A stretch of 44,662 bases of DNA from an uncultured Eubacteriales bacterium (GCA_948468535.1 CAOKIL010000005.1:1-44662), one strand, 5' to 3'. Positions 1 to 8,079 are shown, counted from the first letter of the stretch. A program made the numbers and translations. Notes: generated by a model not told the origin, from the letters alone.

Positions 1-1
1 T

Positions 2-91
2 TACAGACAGAAGAATTTTGTGTTCACTGCTGAACATTATGCTCTGGCAGAAGGTGCAAGCCTGTCCCGGATTGGCATAATCAAAAAATAA
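2..91 (+). CDS. C-terminal end of an unidentified gene (partial)
   Basis: An open frame enters the window at its left edge and stops with TAA at 89-91. Its 29 readable residues end in SLSRIGIIKK. A GC-rich hairpin follows the stop at once, as expected for the end of a real gene. The fragment is too short to name a family, and another frame of similar length ends at 80, so the frame choice rests mainly on the hairpin position. Confidence 0.35.
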   Translation, partial: YRQKNFVFTAEHYALAEGASLSRIGIIKK

Positions 92-93
92 GC

Positions 94-117
94 GGGCGGA
101 TTATATCCGCCCTATTG
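94..117 (+). terminator. Intrinsic terminator after the partial gene
   Basis: GGGCGGA (94-100) pairs perfectly with TCCGCCC (106-112) around a 5-nt loop. A short T-rich stretch follows but there is no long U-tract, so termination may be leaky. Confidence 0.5.
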
Positions 118-205
118 TGTATTTGACAAAAAGCGCATAACATAAACGAGAATTGCTCGTCATAGTTAAATTATGGATTGATAGATTTAAGTATTTTTTT
201 GCAAA

Positions 206-1069
206 CTAACTTTTCTTATTCACAAAAAACATGCCTACTGATACAAGGGTTATGATAAAATATCCCAAAATGCTGTATGCGTCGGGGATTTCTGCAAAGA
301 ATGTGAAGCCGAGCAGTGCGACAAATATGATTTGCGTATAGTCAAACACAGAAATCTCTTTTGCCGGTGCAAACGAATACGCGGCTGTTATTGCGAACTG
401 TCCGCCTGTTGCGGCAAGACCTGCGCCCAAAAGGCTTAGTATTTGCCACCACTGCATCGGGTGAAAATCAAAAATCAGAAACGGCAGTGTTGTAATGCAC
501 GAGAATGCTGAGAAGAAAAACACTATAAACGCTCCGCGCTCGCCTCTTTTGCTCAGAACTCTGACCATAGTGTACGCTATACCTGCACCCATTCCACCCA
601 TAACTCCGGCAAGTGAGGCAGTATTGAATGTTACACCAGTGGGCTTTATAATAAACAGTGCGCCGATAAATGCGATAACTACTGCGGCGGCTTGTATAAG
701 GCTTACCTTTTCTTTTAATATAAAATATGAAAATATAATCGCAAAAAACGGCGACAGCTTATTAAGCATTGACGCGTCAGCAAGCACAAGCCGGTCAATT
801 GCGTAAAAGTTTCCGAGTATTCCGACTGTACCAAAAAACGCACGAATTAGCAAATACGGCAGATTCTTTTTGTCAAACCTGAACTTTTCCTCTGTCCGCA
901 TAAGCATAGCCGCGGCGAATATTACTGCTACAAAGTTCCTGAAAAAGCTCTTTTGTATAGACGGCAAGTCACCTGCCATACGAACAAATGTGTTCATACA
1001 TGCAAAGCAGAACGCAGATGTTATTATGCAAAGTATGCCTTTTGTCTTATTATTTAATCTTAAATCCAA
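206..1069 (-). CDS. EamA/DMT-family membrane transporter
   Basis: This 287-residue protein is almost entirely hydrophobic and has about ten predicted membrane segments arranged as two repeats of five, the standard drug/metabolite transporter (EamA) architecture. The length is typical of the family. The N-terminal half has the usual start of a first EamA repeat (GILCIITSAFCFACMNTFVR), and the second repeat begins near residue 150. The substrate cannot be read from sequence; relatives export amino acids, metabolites or drugs. The start is a TTG at 1067-1069, preceded by an AGAGAG ribosome site; no ATG lies close by. The gene sits 27 bp downstream of the secreted-protein gene on the same strand and may be co-transcribed with it, although no functional link is obvious. 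Confidence 0.85.
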   Translation of the reverse strand: MDLRLNNKTKGILCIITSAFCFACMNTFVRMAGDLPSIQKSFFRNFVAVIFAAAMLMRTEEKFRFDKKNLPYLLIRAFFGTVGILGNFYAIDRLVLADASMLNKLSPFFAIIFSYFILKEKVSLIQAAAVVIAFIGALFIIKPTGVTFNTASLAGVMGGMGAGIAYTMVRVLSKRGERGAFIVFFFSAFSCITTLPFLIFDFHPMQWWQILSLLGAGLAATGGQFAITAAYSFAPAKEISVFDYTQIIFVALLGFTFFAEIPDAYSILGYFIITLVSVGMFFVNKKS

Positions 1070-1096
1070 GTTATCACTCTCTTTACAAATAGATAA

Positions 1097-2620
1097 TCAT
1101 TCAAGTCCGCTCCTAAGCGGGTCAAGACGGTTAGGCAGACCGAATTCGGGTCTGACAGTTAGCGTCATGAAACGTTCTTTTGTCTTGCCTCCTGCGGTCA
1201 GCACAGCCTTCACGCGAACTGTCTTTGAGGTCTCAAGATGTTTCGGACGGTTAATCTTTCCTGACTGCGAAATCACACTTTTGCTGAGTCTTAAAATATC
1301 CGAAAACGAAAATTCTTCGTCAATAATCCATCTTATACCGACTTTTATTCCGTTTTCGGCAGTATATGTGCCGGGCAAATCGTAGGTTATGTTATCTGCC
1401 GAGCTATTTTGACCGAGAATATTCTGAATAGCCTCCATTAAAGCAGTTTCTTCAGTATTATCTGTTACTGCTACAGCAAGGCTTGGTGCATTTTTGGGAC
1501 TTATGTCAGAATACAGAGCAGCCGAATCAGTTGATGCCGGGTCAGTACCTGTTCCATCAATAATAAAACTCGCTGTATATTCACCGCTGCGTATAAGGTT
1601 ATATATAATATCGGTCACGTCTATATTAAACTCACCGTTTATACCAATTCCGTTATAGCTTCGGATTAGTTTCGTTTCGCCTTGCGGTCGGTTGTTGTAT
1701 GATATATTATCTGCGCTCCAGTCATTGTTATTCAGATAATAGAAATCAATTTTAGTATTAGCCGATTTGACAGCAGACCTGAAATACACTCTTGCATCGC
1801 TTACCGTACCCAATATATTTCTCGGTTCAAGATTGAACTTTAGGTATGCGGCAGAGCCGTTGTCAACTGCCATATATCCGTTGTTGCGCGCAAGCAGTTC
1901 TGCACCGCTTGTATCAGGCGCGGAGGCTGATACATATGTGCATGTATCAAGATACGACTTGTTCAGTATTTCCAGGTCAGGGTCATCGGCGTTGCTCAGT
2001 GCAACTTTGAGGCATGGTCTGAGCGTTGGGTCATCTACATTGACCGATGCAATTTTCGCCGGGGCATTGCAGCTTATACTCGGGCTGAGTTTAAGTGTTA
2101 TTATTCTATTATCAAAGCTGACGGCCTTTTTCATGAACTCAGTGATGTCTATTTCCAGAACAGAACCCGGTTCTTTGCTGACCGCCGTGCAGAGGTATTG
2201 TTCTTCACCTCTTGGCTTTCCTGACCAGCTCATGTTTTCGTTCCAGTTGTTATTATCCAAATAGCTGACGTTGAATGAGCAATCAGTATCGCCATTTGGG
2301 TTGGTTCCGTTCTGAACCACAACCATACGCAGTTTTGCACGTCCTATGTCGGCTTTTTTTGCATTGCCGAGAGCCGACAAATCGAACTTAAAATATGTAT
2401 TCCAGTAGTTGCCGACAAGGTCATATTCATCATCAAGCCTTGCGCGGCTCTTGTTCTTCGCTTCACTGTACACAAAAGTGTCGTTGATAGGACTAAGTTT
2501 AACAAACTGACCCTCAGCGACAATAGGCGTAGTGAAATAGAGCAGTCCAACGGGAACACTGCCAATGGTAATCATTAATGCAATAGCACAGCCGATGACT
2601 TTTTTGATTATACTGCCCAT
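1097..2620 (-). CDS. Secreted protein with two DNRLRE/CBM96-like modules and an Ig-like domain
   Basis: The 507-residue product begins with a signal peptide (hydrophobic core about residues 8-30). Two related beta-sandwich modules follow, about 38-205 and 215-385. Each has the pattern of DNRLRE/CBM96-type domains: an opening D-T-F/Y-V strand, YWNTYFKFDL or AAYLKFNL, then N-N-x-W and a W/Y-x-x-x-P-x-G-E motif (WSGKPRGEE, YNNRPQGET). Residues about 390-490 resemble the atrophied bacterial Ig-like domain common in polysaccharide-degrading clostridia. No catalytic domain, SLH or sortase motif is visible, so it is probably a secreted binding protein or one partner of a cell-surface polysaccharide complex. 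The start ATG follows an AAGGTG site. Family assignment is from pattern recognition; the bound glycan is unknown. Confidence 0.7.
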   Translation of the reverse strand: MGSIIKKVIGCAIALMITIGSVPVGLLYFTTPIVAEGQFVKLSPINDTFVYSEAKNKSRARLDDEYDLVGNYWNTYFKFDLSALGNAKKADIGRAKLRMVVVQNGTNPNGDTDCSFNVSYLDNNNWNENMSWSGKPRGEEQYLCTAVSKEPGSVLEIDITEFMKKAVSFDNRIITLKLSPSISCNAPAKIASVNVDDPTLRPCLKVALSNADDPDLEILNKSYLDTCTYVSASAPDTSGAELLARNNGYMAVDNGSAAYLKFNLEPRNILGTVSDARVYFRSAVKSANTKIDFYYLNNNDWSADNISYNNRPQGETKLIRSYNGIGINGEFNIDVTDIIYNLIRSGEYTASFIIDGTGTDPASTDSAALYSDISPKNAPSLAVAVTDNTEETALMEAIQNILGQNSSADNITYDLPGTYTAENGIKVGIRWIIDEEFSFSDILRLSKSVISQSGKINRPKHLETSKTVRVKAVLTAGGKTKERFMTLTVRPEFGLPNRLDPLRSGLE

Positions 2621-2679
2621 TATTTCACCTTCGTATAATAAAAATAGTAGTTTTTAGAGTTCCTCTCCAAGAATTATGG

Positions 2680-2917
2680 TATAATTGTTTAGATGATGTG
2701 GATTGTTTTTTTCACCACCGCATGATGGTTCAAGTGAGGTTCCAATTTTGAAACACTGGATAAAATCTTTGCTTTGGCAGGAATGTCACTCTATATACTT
2801 CTTGTGATTTTCACGGAAAAAGTGATATAGCCACCCGGCTTCTTCAAAACTTGGGCAGCTATATTATACTGTTTTAATTTTTGAGGATAACCGTAAAACA
2901 GTTCCTCTTTCTGTTTT
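2680..2917 (+). promoter_or_regulatory. Candidate attenuator-type leader upstream of glnA
   Basis: An extended -10 (TGG-TATAAT, 2677-2685) could start a transcript near 2692. Downstream are a stem ATATAGC/GCTATAT (2825-2831 with 2858-2864, enclosing CCC/GGG) and then two competing stems. ACTGTTTT (2868-2875) pairs with AAAACAGT (2895-2902), while AAAACAG (2895-2901) also pairs with CTGTTTT (2911-2917), which runs into TTTTATTATA. That is the layout of an antiterminator and terminator sharing one strand. An ANTAR protein, a family that acts on such leaders, is encoded just after glnA. A second promoter lies downstream at 2987, so the leader would control only part of the expression. Confidence 0.4.
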
Positions 2918-2986
2918 TATTATATACATATTATTTATTTTTGTCAACTATTTTATTTTTTACTGTATTATTATCATATGTATTAT

Positions 2987-3016
2987 TTGACAAGTTCTAA
3001 GCGATTGTGCTATTAT
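2987..3016 (+). promoter_or_regulatory. Sigma-A-type promoter of glnA
   Basis: The -35 TTGACA (2987-2992) and -10 TATTAT (3011-3016) are separated by 18 bp. Transcription would start near 3023, about 40 nt before the glnA ATG, so an upstream ATG at 2978 cannot be the start of this transcript's product. Confidence 0.7.
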
Positions 3017-3064
3017 ATTTCTAATATTAGGTTATATAATACAAATCCGACAGGGGGATTAGCT

Positions 3065-4369
3065 ATGCTTTTTTCATTGGAAGATATTATGGAATATGTT
3101 GAAGAAAATGACGTAAAATTTATTCGTCTGGTGTTTTTTGACATATTCGGAAGTATGAAAAATATATCAATTATTGCGTCTCAGCTGCCTCAGGCTTTGG
3201 AGTTCGGCATCACCTTTGACGTGTCTGAAATTAAAGGGTTTATGAACATAGGTGAGAGTGACCTTTTGCTCAAACCAGACCCGACTACGGCTGAAATCCT
3301 GCCGTGGCGTCCGCAGCATTCGAGGGTTCTTCGTATATTCTGCGATATTTGCTATCCTGATGGCAGACCATTTGAGGGTGATTCAAGACATATCCTTAAA
3401 AGCACTGTAGGCAAGCTAAGCGAAATGGGTTATACTTGTGACATAGGTGCAGAGAGTACGTTTTATCTGTTTGAGCTTGATGAATACGGGTTCCCAACAA
3501 AAAAGCCGCACGATATGGGAGCGTATTACGATGTGGCTCCTGCTGACAGAGGTGAAAATATCAGACGTGAAATTTGCCTGACTCTTGAAGAAATGGGGAT
3601 TCAGCCTGAATCATCACATCATGACGAGGGTCCTGGTCAGCACGAGATTATATTCCGACACAGCACGGCTATTGAAGCCGCAGACCATCTGATGACGTTT
3701 AAGAACATGGTAAAAACCATTGCCGACATGAACGGTCTTTTTGCATCGTTCATGCCAAAGCCGCTGTCAAATCAGAGCGGCAACGGCTTCCATGTCAATG
3801 TATGTCTGTATGAGGGCGAAAGCGGACGCAGCAGTTTGCTGAGTGGTGAGAACGAGACGGGAAGGAGCTTTATAGCCGGTGTTTTGAGACGTATCAATGA
3901 TATTAGCTTATTCTTAAATCCAACCACCAACTCATATGGCAGATTCGGACAGTTTGAGGCTCCGCTGTATGCAACATGGTCGCTGCAAAACAGACAGCAG
4001 CTTATCAGAATTCCTAAAAATCTACGCGGCGAGGGAAGAATGGAGCTGCGCTCGCCTGACGGAAGCGCAAATCCGTATTTGGTATATGCACTGGTATTAA
4101 GCGCCGGCATGGAGGGGATTCGTGACGGCCTTGAACTCTGCGAGCCGATTAATGTAACGTACAAGTCTGATATTGATGGATTGGTACGCCTGCCTGAAAA
4201 TCTTGAGGTTGCTGTGAATTATGCAAAGCGCAGTGAGTTCTTGAAGGAGGTTCTGCCCGAGAATATTCTAAGCACCTACATCGAACAAAAGAAAGAAGAA
4301 TACGATGGATACGTTAAGGCAGAGGACAAGGAGGACTATGAGACGGAACTATATTTCGGTTCTATGTGA
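3065..4369 (+). CDS. glnA: Glutamine synthetase, type I
   Basis: Catalyses ATP-dependent amidation of glutamate with ammonia, the entry point of nitrogen into glutamine. The 434-residue protein has the beta-grasp N-terminal domain (about 1-100) and the catalytic domain (about 105-434). Active-site landmarks are GAESTF at 128-133 (first metal-binding Glu), DEGPGQHEI at 187-195, GNGFHVN at 239-245, NPTTNSYGRF at 285-294 and RMELRSPD at 325-332. The ATG at 3065 was chosen because an AGGGGG ribosome site (3052-3056) precedes it and the promoter lies at 2987-3016; the frame is open further upstream, but that part lies before the promoter. The length matches the shorter Gram-positive and clostridial class. 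The ANTAR regulator that follows is a common partner. Regulation is probably by the leader and promoter described separately. Confidence 0.95.
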   Translation: MLFSLEDIMEYVEENDVKFIRLVFFDIFGSMKNISIIASQLPQALEFGITFDVSEIKGFMNIGESDLLLKPDPTTAEILPWRPQHSRVLRIFCDICYPDGRPFEGDSRHILKSTVGKLSEMGYTCDIGAESTFYLFELDEYGFPTKKPHDMGAYYDVAPADRGENIRREICLTLEEMGIQPESSHHDEGPGQHEIIFRHSTAIEAADHLMTFKNMVKTIADMNGLFASFMPKPLSNQSGNGFHVNVCLYEGESGRSSLLSGENETGRSFIAGVLRRINDISLFLNPTTNSYGRFGQFEAPLYATWSLQNRQQLIRIPKNLRGEGRMELRSPDGSANPYLVYALVLSAGMEGIRDGLELCEPINVTYKSDIDGLVRLPENLEVAVNYAKRSEFLKEVLPENILSTYIEQKKEEYDGYVKAEDKEDYETELYFGSM

Positions 4370-4440
4370 TTGCATTCTGGCGTATAAGAATAACGCATAT
4401 AGGCGTTTTCTGAGTGAAATTAACCGTTGGAGGTGAGTCG

Positions 4441-5013
4441 GTGGAGGATAAAATTCTCATTGTTTCTGCTTCTGAAAAGAGTGCGGATACTTTAGCGCAT
4501 ATATTAAAACACTACGGATGGAATAACATAGATTTTGCTTCGGGCGGTATGGAGAGTAAGCGTGTAATTTTAAGAACAATATACGATTTGATTATAATTA
4601 ACTCACCGCTAAAGGACAGTCAGGGATTTGACATTGCTGTCGATTTTGTTCAAAACACGACTGCATCGGTTGTGCTGATTGCCAAAAGTGATATTGTGGA
4701 TTTAATAGCGTCAAAAGTAGAAGGTGAAGGCGTTATTGTAATATCAAAACCTCTTCAGCAGAAAAGTTTGCTTGGTGCGGTTAGATTATCTCTGGCATTC
4801 AGAGACAGAATGAAAAAACTGATGAGTATAAACATAAAGTATGAAAATAAGTATGAGGAACTGCGGCTGGTATCAAGAGCCAAATGTACGCTTATTGAAA
4901 AAACGGGTATGACCGAGCAGGAGGCTCACAGACATATAGAAAAGCAGGCGATGGATAGACGCGAGAGCAAGTCGATTGTCGCTGCTAATATAATAAAGAA
5001 ATATATGAATTAA
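4441..5013 (+). CDS. ANTAR-domain regulator with degenerate receiver domain
   Basis: Residues 1-120 have a CheY-like fold pattern (KILIVSASEKSADTL, DLIIINSPL, VISKPLQ). The acidic pocket is replaced by Ser-Ala and the usual phosphoacceptor Asp by Asn, while the late Lys is kept, so phosphorylation is unlikely. Residues about 125-190 form the helical ANTAR RNA-binding domain with its coiled lead-in (KCTLIEKTGMTEQEAHRHIEKQAMDRR). ANTAR proteins prevent terminator formation in leader RNAs of nitrogen-metabolism genes, and the position after glnA fits that role. The GTG at 4441 was preferred because GGAGGT (4429-4434) lies 6 nt upstream; the frame is open to a GTG at 4414 without a comparable site. 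How the signal is sensed, if not by phosphorylation, cannot be read here. Confidence 0.85.
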   Translation: MEDKILIVSASEKSADTLAHILKHYGWNNIDFASGGMESKRVILRTIYDLIIINSPLKDSQGFDIAVDFVQNTTASVVLIAKSDIVDLIASKVEGEGVIVISKPLQQKSLLGAVRLSLAFRDRMKKLMSINIKYENKYEELRLVSRAKCTLIEKTGMTEQEAHRHIEKQAMDRRESKSIVAANIIKKYMN

Positions 5014-5015
5014 AC

Positions 5016-5318
5016 AATGAGGGTGATGAAATTCAAACAAGTTTAAGTGAACTGACTGTTGTGGAATTTATGGTACAGTTGCCGTTTGAGCGAAAGGACG
5101 GCAAAGAAACTCTGATTTGCTCAGAAGCGCTTTTTGAAAAACTGACAGGTGAAAGGAATTATACAATTATTGATATTCAACTTGGTGGCATATGGCATAT
5201 TCCGATAGAGCTGATGTTAACAGTTTTTGTGATAGTTGTATTATCGTGTATTGCCGCGGTGTATGCTCCGTCAAAGCGAATTAAAAATATGTCGATAACC
5301 GATGTAATATATGCCTAG
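5016..5318 (+). pseudogene. Remnant of an FtsX/MacB-like ABC transporter permease
   Basis: About 100 codons are open up to the TAG at 5316-5318. The end has a single membrane helix (ELMLTVFVIVVLSCIAAVYA) followed by PSKRIKNMSITDVIYA. This closely resembles the C-terminus of FtsX-domain permeases, where the last helix is followed by a basic P-x-x-x-I/A segment and a final D-V/A-I/L-R/Y. Intact members are 400-800 residues with four or more helices, so only the end survives. There is no good ribosome site; a GTG at 5061 is the only plausible internal start. It is most likely a decayed gene, and no ATPase partner is nearby. Confidence 0.6.
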
Positions 5319-5616
5319 TAGGGAATTATTACCAATACCCGTTTCTTTAGGCTGCGGAGTTCGATTGCCGTCAGTCTAAGATTATGAAAAAAACTTAAAA
5401 ACAAAAGAACGCTCGCCATTTCGTCAAGAATGTGCGGGCGTTCACTTTCAACATCAAGGAGGATGCTGTAAATCTATTATACAACATTCTTAGCACGGGG
5501 TCAAATACAAAAAACATGAGTGAATTTTTATGGATATTTTAGAAAATATGGCTGACATGTTGCATTACAAGAGTGACAATGTTTTTATATTTGTTGAATT
5601 TTTTTGTTAATACCTC
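5319..5616. other. Gene-free stretch with a large hairpin after the permease remnant
   Basis: GAACGCTCGC (5408-5417) pairs with GCGGGCGTTC (5434-5443), with one G-T pair, around a 16-nt loop. No U-tract follows, so it is not a standard terminator. An open minus-strand frame of about 50 codons runs through the hairpin from about 5466 to 5315 but lacks a start codon and ribosome site. The stretch looks like an insertion or deletion scar next to the broken permease gene. The part beyond 5480 is AT-rich and leads to the ylxM promoter. Confidence 0.4.
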
Positions 5617-5645
5617 TTGACAGATTTATTAAAATATTGTAAAAT
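5617..5645 (+). promoter_or_regulatory. Promoter of the ylxM-ffh-rpsP-khpA operon
   Basis: TTGACA (5617-5622) and TAAAAT (5640-5645) are spaced by exactly 17 bp, near the housekeeping sigma-A consensus. The predicted start lies about 70 nt before ylxM. Confidence 0.8.
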
Positions 5646-5720
5646 ATCAGAGTTGTAAAGCGGTACGCCTTTACATTTATAAGCAAAATAAGTATAAAAC
5701 AGAAATCGGACAGTGGTATT

Positions 5721-6095
5721 ATGGATAAGAACGTTAAGGTTGCTTTGTTGTTTGACTTTTACAGAAATGTGCTGACACCGAGACAGAACGAGTGTGTTGA
5801 CTTATATTATAACGAGGACTTGTCGCTTGCAGAAATCAGTGAGCATCTTGGTATTACCAGGCAAGGGGTCAGAGACAATATTGTTCGCGCAGAGAAAACA
5901 TTGTTTGATATTGAGGATAGGCTTGGTCTTGCGGTCAGGTTTCTTAATATAAAAGATAAGCTCGCGGATGTGGACGATATTATTCGTGAAATTGAAGCAT
6001 CACCAAATATAAAAACGCTTTCCGATGATATAAAACGCAAGATAAATCAGATACTTGTGATAATACATGACATAAATGAAATTGAAGTTGAGTAA
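5721..6095 (+). CDS. ylxM: YlxM/p13-family helix-turn-helix protein
   Basis: This 124-residue protein has the sigma-70 region-4-like helix-turn-helix characteristic of YlxM: LTPRQNECVDLYYNEDLSLAEISEHLGITRQGVRDNIVRAEKTLFDIE (about residues 17-65), then a helical tail. Such proteins are almost always encoded directly upstream of ffh, as here with a 19-bp gap, and have been associated with the signal recognition particle. The protein would act in the cytoplasm, probably binding nucleic acid. The ATG at 5721 is the first in frame after the promoter, but the ribosome site before it (GGACAGTGG) is weak, which could keep its level below that of Ffh. Confidence 0.9.
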   Translation: MDKNVKVALLFDFYRNVLTPRQNECVDLYYNEDLSLAEISEHLGITRQGVRDNIVRAEKTLFDIEDRLGLAVRFLNIKDKLADVDDIIREIEASPNIKTLSDDIKRKINQILVIIHDINEIEVE

Positions 6096-6114
6096 CACAA
6101 ATTGAGGTGTTTAT

Positions 6115-7494
6115 ATGGCATTTGAAAGTTTATCCGAGAAACTTCAAAATACGTTCAAAAAACTTCGCGGCAAAGGCAAGGTTTCAGAAAAAGACCTTAA
6201 AGCTGCAATGCGCGAGGTTAAGCTGGCACTGCTTGAAGCAGATGTTAACTTTAAAGTCGTAAAAGATTTTGTTAAGCAGGTTTCAGAACGTGCAGGCGGC
6301 GCTGAGGTTATGGAATCACTGACCCCGGCACAGCAGGTTATAAAGATAGTTAATGAAGAACTTGTTGAGCTCATGGGCGGTCAGGCAGAGAAGCTGAATA
6401 CTTCATCTAAACCGCCGACGGTTATTATGATGGCAGGCTTGCAGGGTGCAGGTAAGACCACAACCGCCGCAAAACTCGGCGGACTGCTGAAAAAGCAGGG
6501 CAAGCGTCCGTTGCTTTGTGCATGTGATGTGTATCGTCCTGCGGCAGTTAAGCAGCTTCAGGTTGTAGGAGGTCAGCTTGACCTGCCTGTCTATGCTGAA
6601 GAAGGCGTGACTGATGCAGTCGGGATTGCAAAACGCGGACTTGAACATGCTCTTAATCATTCAAGCGATGTGTTTATTATTGATACAGCAGGTCGTTTGC
6701 ATATAGATGAACAGCTCATGGATGAGCTTAAAGAAATCACGGCAGAGGTTGACCCGACAGAAATATTGCTTGTTGTTGACGCAATGACCGGTCAGGACGC
6801 GGTTAATGTCGCTGATAAGTTCAATCAGGAGCTTGAAATATCAGGCGTAGTTCTGACAAAGCTTGACGGTGATACCCGCGGTGGTGCGGCATTGTCTGTA
6901 AGGGCTGTGACGCACAAGCCGATTAAGTACTGCGGTATGGGTGAAAAACTTACCGATTTGGAACAGTTCCACCCTGACCGTATGGCGTCAAGAATTCTCG
7001 GTATGGGTGATATGCTTAGTCTTATTGAAAAGGCAGAGCAGGCGCTGGACATGAAGAAGGCAGAAGAGCTTGAAAAGAAGCTGAGAACCCAAAGGTTTAC
7101 ATTCACTGACTTCCTTGACCAAATGGAGCAGATGAAGAACATGGGTCCTATCCAGAACGTTCTCGGTATGATTCCCGGAGTTAATGCAAATGCGCTAAAA
7201 AACGTTGACGTTGACGAGAAGAAGATGTCGCATATTGAGGCGATTATTACTTCAATGACGCCGGGTGAGCGCAACCTTAAAGATAAGCTCACTCCGTCGC
7301 GTAAGGAACGTATCGCAAAGGGCAGCGGAACGTCAATTGTTGAGGTTAACGCGCTTCTGAAACAGTTTGACCAGATGCAGAAGATGATGAAGCAGTTATC
7401 CGGAGGCAGCGCAAAGGCGATGAGTAAGAAGATGAAAAAAGGTGCTTTTGGCGGCATGATGGGTGGAATGGGCAAAGGCGGATTTCCGTTTTAA
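6115..7494 (+). CDS. ffh: Signal recognition particle protein Ffh (SRP54)
   Basis: Ffh binds signal sequences of membrane and secreted proteins on the ribosome and, with FtsY, delivers them to SecYEG in a GTP-dependent cycle. The 459 residues show the N domain (about 1-85), the G domain with P-loop GLQGAGKTT (108-116), the DTAGR switch (near 190) and TKLDGDTRGG, and the C-terminal M domain from about 310. The M domain ends in the expected Met/Gly-rich tail (MGGMGKGGFPF). The length is normal. ATG at 6115 follows a GAGGTG site. The gene is co-transcribed with ylxM; the 69-bp gap to rpsP holds no convincing terminator. Confidence 0.97.
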   Translation: MAFESLSEKLQNTFKKLRGKGKVSEKDLKAAMREVKLALLEADVNFKVVKDFVKQVSERAGGAEVMESLTPAQQVIKIVNEELVELMGGQAEKLNTSSKPPTVIMMAGLQGAGKTTTAAKLGGLLKKQGKRPLLCACDVYRPAAVKQLQVVGGQLDLPVYAEEGVTDAVGIAKRGLEHALNHSSDVFIIDTAGRLHIDEQLMDELKEITAEVDPTEILLVVDAMTGQDAVNVADKFNQELEISGVVLTKLDGDTRGGAALSVRAVTHKPIKYCGMGEKLTDLEQFHPDRMASRILGMGDMLSLIEKAEQALDMKKAEELEKKLRTQRFTFTDFLDQMEQMKNMGPIQNVLGMIPGVNANALKNVDVDEKKMSHIEAIITSMTPGERNLKDKLTPSRKERIAKGSGTSIVEVNALLKQFDQMQKMMKQLSGGSAKAMSKKMKKGAFGGMMGGMGKGGFPF

Positions 7495-7563
7495 CTAAAA
7501 TGTTTTAGAAAAAAATTCAACTTATAATAAATCAATATTTAAATTAAATTGGAGGATTTAAAA

Positions 7564-7809
7564 ATGGCAGTAAAGATTCGTTTAAAGAGAATGGGCGCAA
7601 AGAAAGCTCCTTTCTATCGTGTAGTAGTGGCTGATTCAAGATTTCCGAGAGACGGAAGATTCATTGAGCAGGTAGGAACATACAATCCTATGGTTGAACC
7701 GGCTGCAGTTGAGTTTGATGCAGATAAGGTTAAAAAGTGGATTGGCAACGGTGCACAGCCGACAGATACAGTAAAGAGACTTTTGAAGAACAAGGGAATT
7801 ATTGGCTAA
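7564..7809 (+). CDS. rpsP: 30S ribosomal protein S16
   Basis: The 81-residue product starts [26 protein letters not shown] in the track of every bacterial S16, with the conserved basic N-terminus and the [10 protein letters not shown] segment. It is a primary rRNA-binding protein of the 30S subunit. The ATG at 7564 follows GGAGG (7551-7555); a TTG five codons earlier overlaps that site and is rejected. It sits between ffh and khpA, the usual order. However, rimM, trmD and rplS, which normally follow in this cluster, are absent downstream, where a terminator closes the operon. Confidence 0.97.
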   Translation: MAVKIRLKRMGAKKAPFYRVVVADSRFPRDGRFIEQVGTYNPMVEPAAVEFDADKVKKWIGNGAQPTDTVKRLLKNKGIIG

Positions 7810-7842
7810 ACGCCTGAATCCCCGGCATACGGAGGATGAAAT

Positions 7843-8073
7843 ATGAAAGAGTTGCTTGAGTTTATAGCAAAATCAATGGTGTCAGATCCTGACGGAGTAC
7901 AGGTTGAGGTTGTTGAAAAGGAAAATCTCACTGTGTTCAAGCTTCATGTTGCCCCTGATGATATGGGCAAGGTAATAGGTAAGCAGGGCAGGATTGCCAA
8001 AGCTATCCGTACTGTTATGAAGAGTGCGGGAAGCTTCCAGAATAAAAAAGTAGTTGTGGATATTATTGAATAA
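7843..8073 (+). CDS. khpA: KH-domain RNA-binding protein KhpA (YlqC)
   Basis: At 76 residues this is essentially one KH domain. The GXXG loop is IGKQGRIAKAIRTVMKS (about residues 46-62). KhpA pairs with KhpB (Jag) in Gram-positives and binds RNA, with reported effects on cell-wall growth and division. A good GGAGG site (7831-7835) precedes the ATG, and rpsP ends 33 bp upstream. The position after rpsP is conserved across Bacillota. Confidence 0.93.
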   Translation: MKELLEFIAKSMVSDPDGVQVEVVEKENLTVFKLHVAPDDMGKVIGKQGRIAKAIRTVMKSAGSFQNKKVVVDIIE

Positions 8074-8079
8074 CAAAAC

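Larger units (their letters stand above)
2621..3064. other. 444-bp divergent intergenic region between the CBM-like gene and glnA
   Basis: No credible gene was found here. The stretch holds an extended -10 element at about 2677-2685, several imperfect hairpins at 2712-2864, a pair of mutually exclusive stems at 2868-2917, an AT-rich spacer, and the glnA promoter at 2987-3016. It must also contain the promoter of the minus-strand gene; a TATAAT-like box read on the minus strand near 2864-2870 is one candidate. A reverse-strand frame covering about 2797-2873 could be a decayed coding remnant but is too short to identify. Confidence 0.5.

Noticed and set aside
2690..2880. Insertion-sequence end or transposase remnant
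   Set aside because: A reverse frame is open for about 25 codons only, no known transposase motif or defined inverted ends were recognised.
2978..3064. Longer N-terminus for glnA starting at an ATG at 2978
   Set aside because: The start lies upstream of the promoter at 2987-3016, lacks a ribosome site, and the added 29 residues are not glutamine-synthetase-like.
5315..5466. Minus-strand 50-codon open frame
   Set aside because: No start codon with a ribosome site and it includes a 10-bp inverted repeat; kept only as a possible scar.
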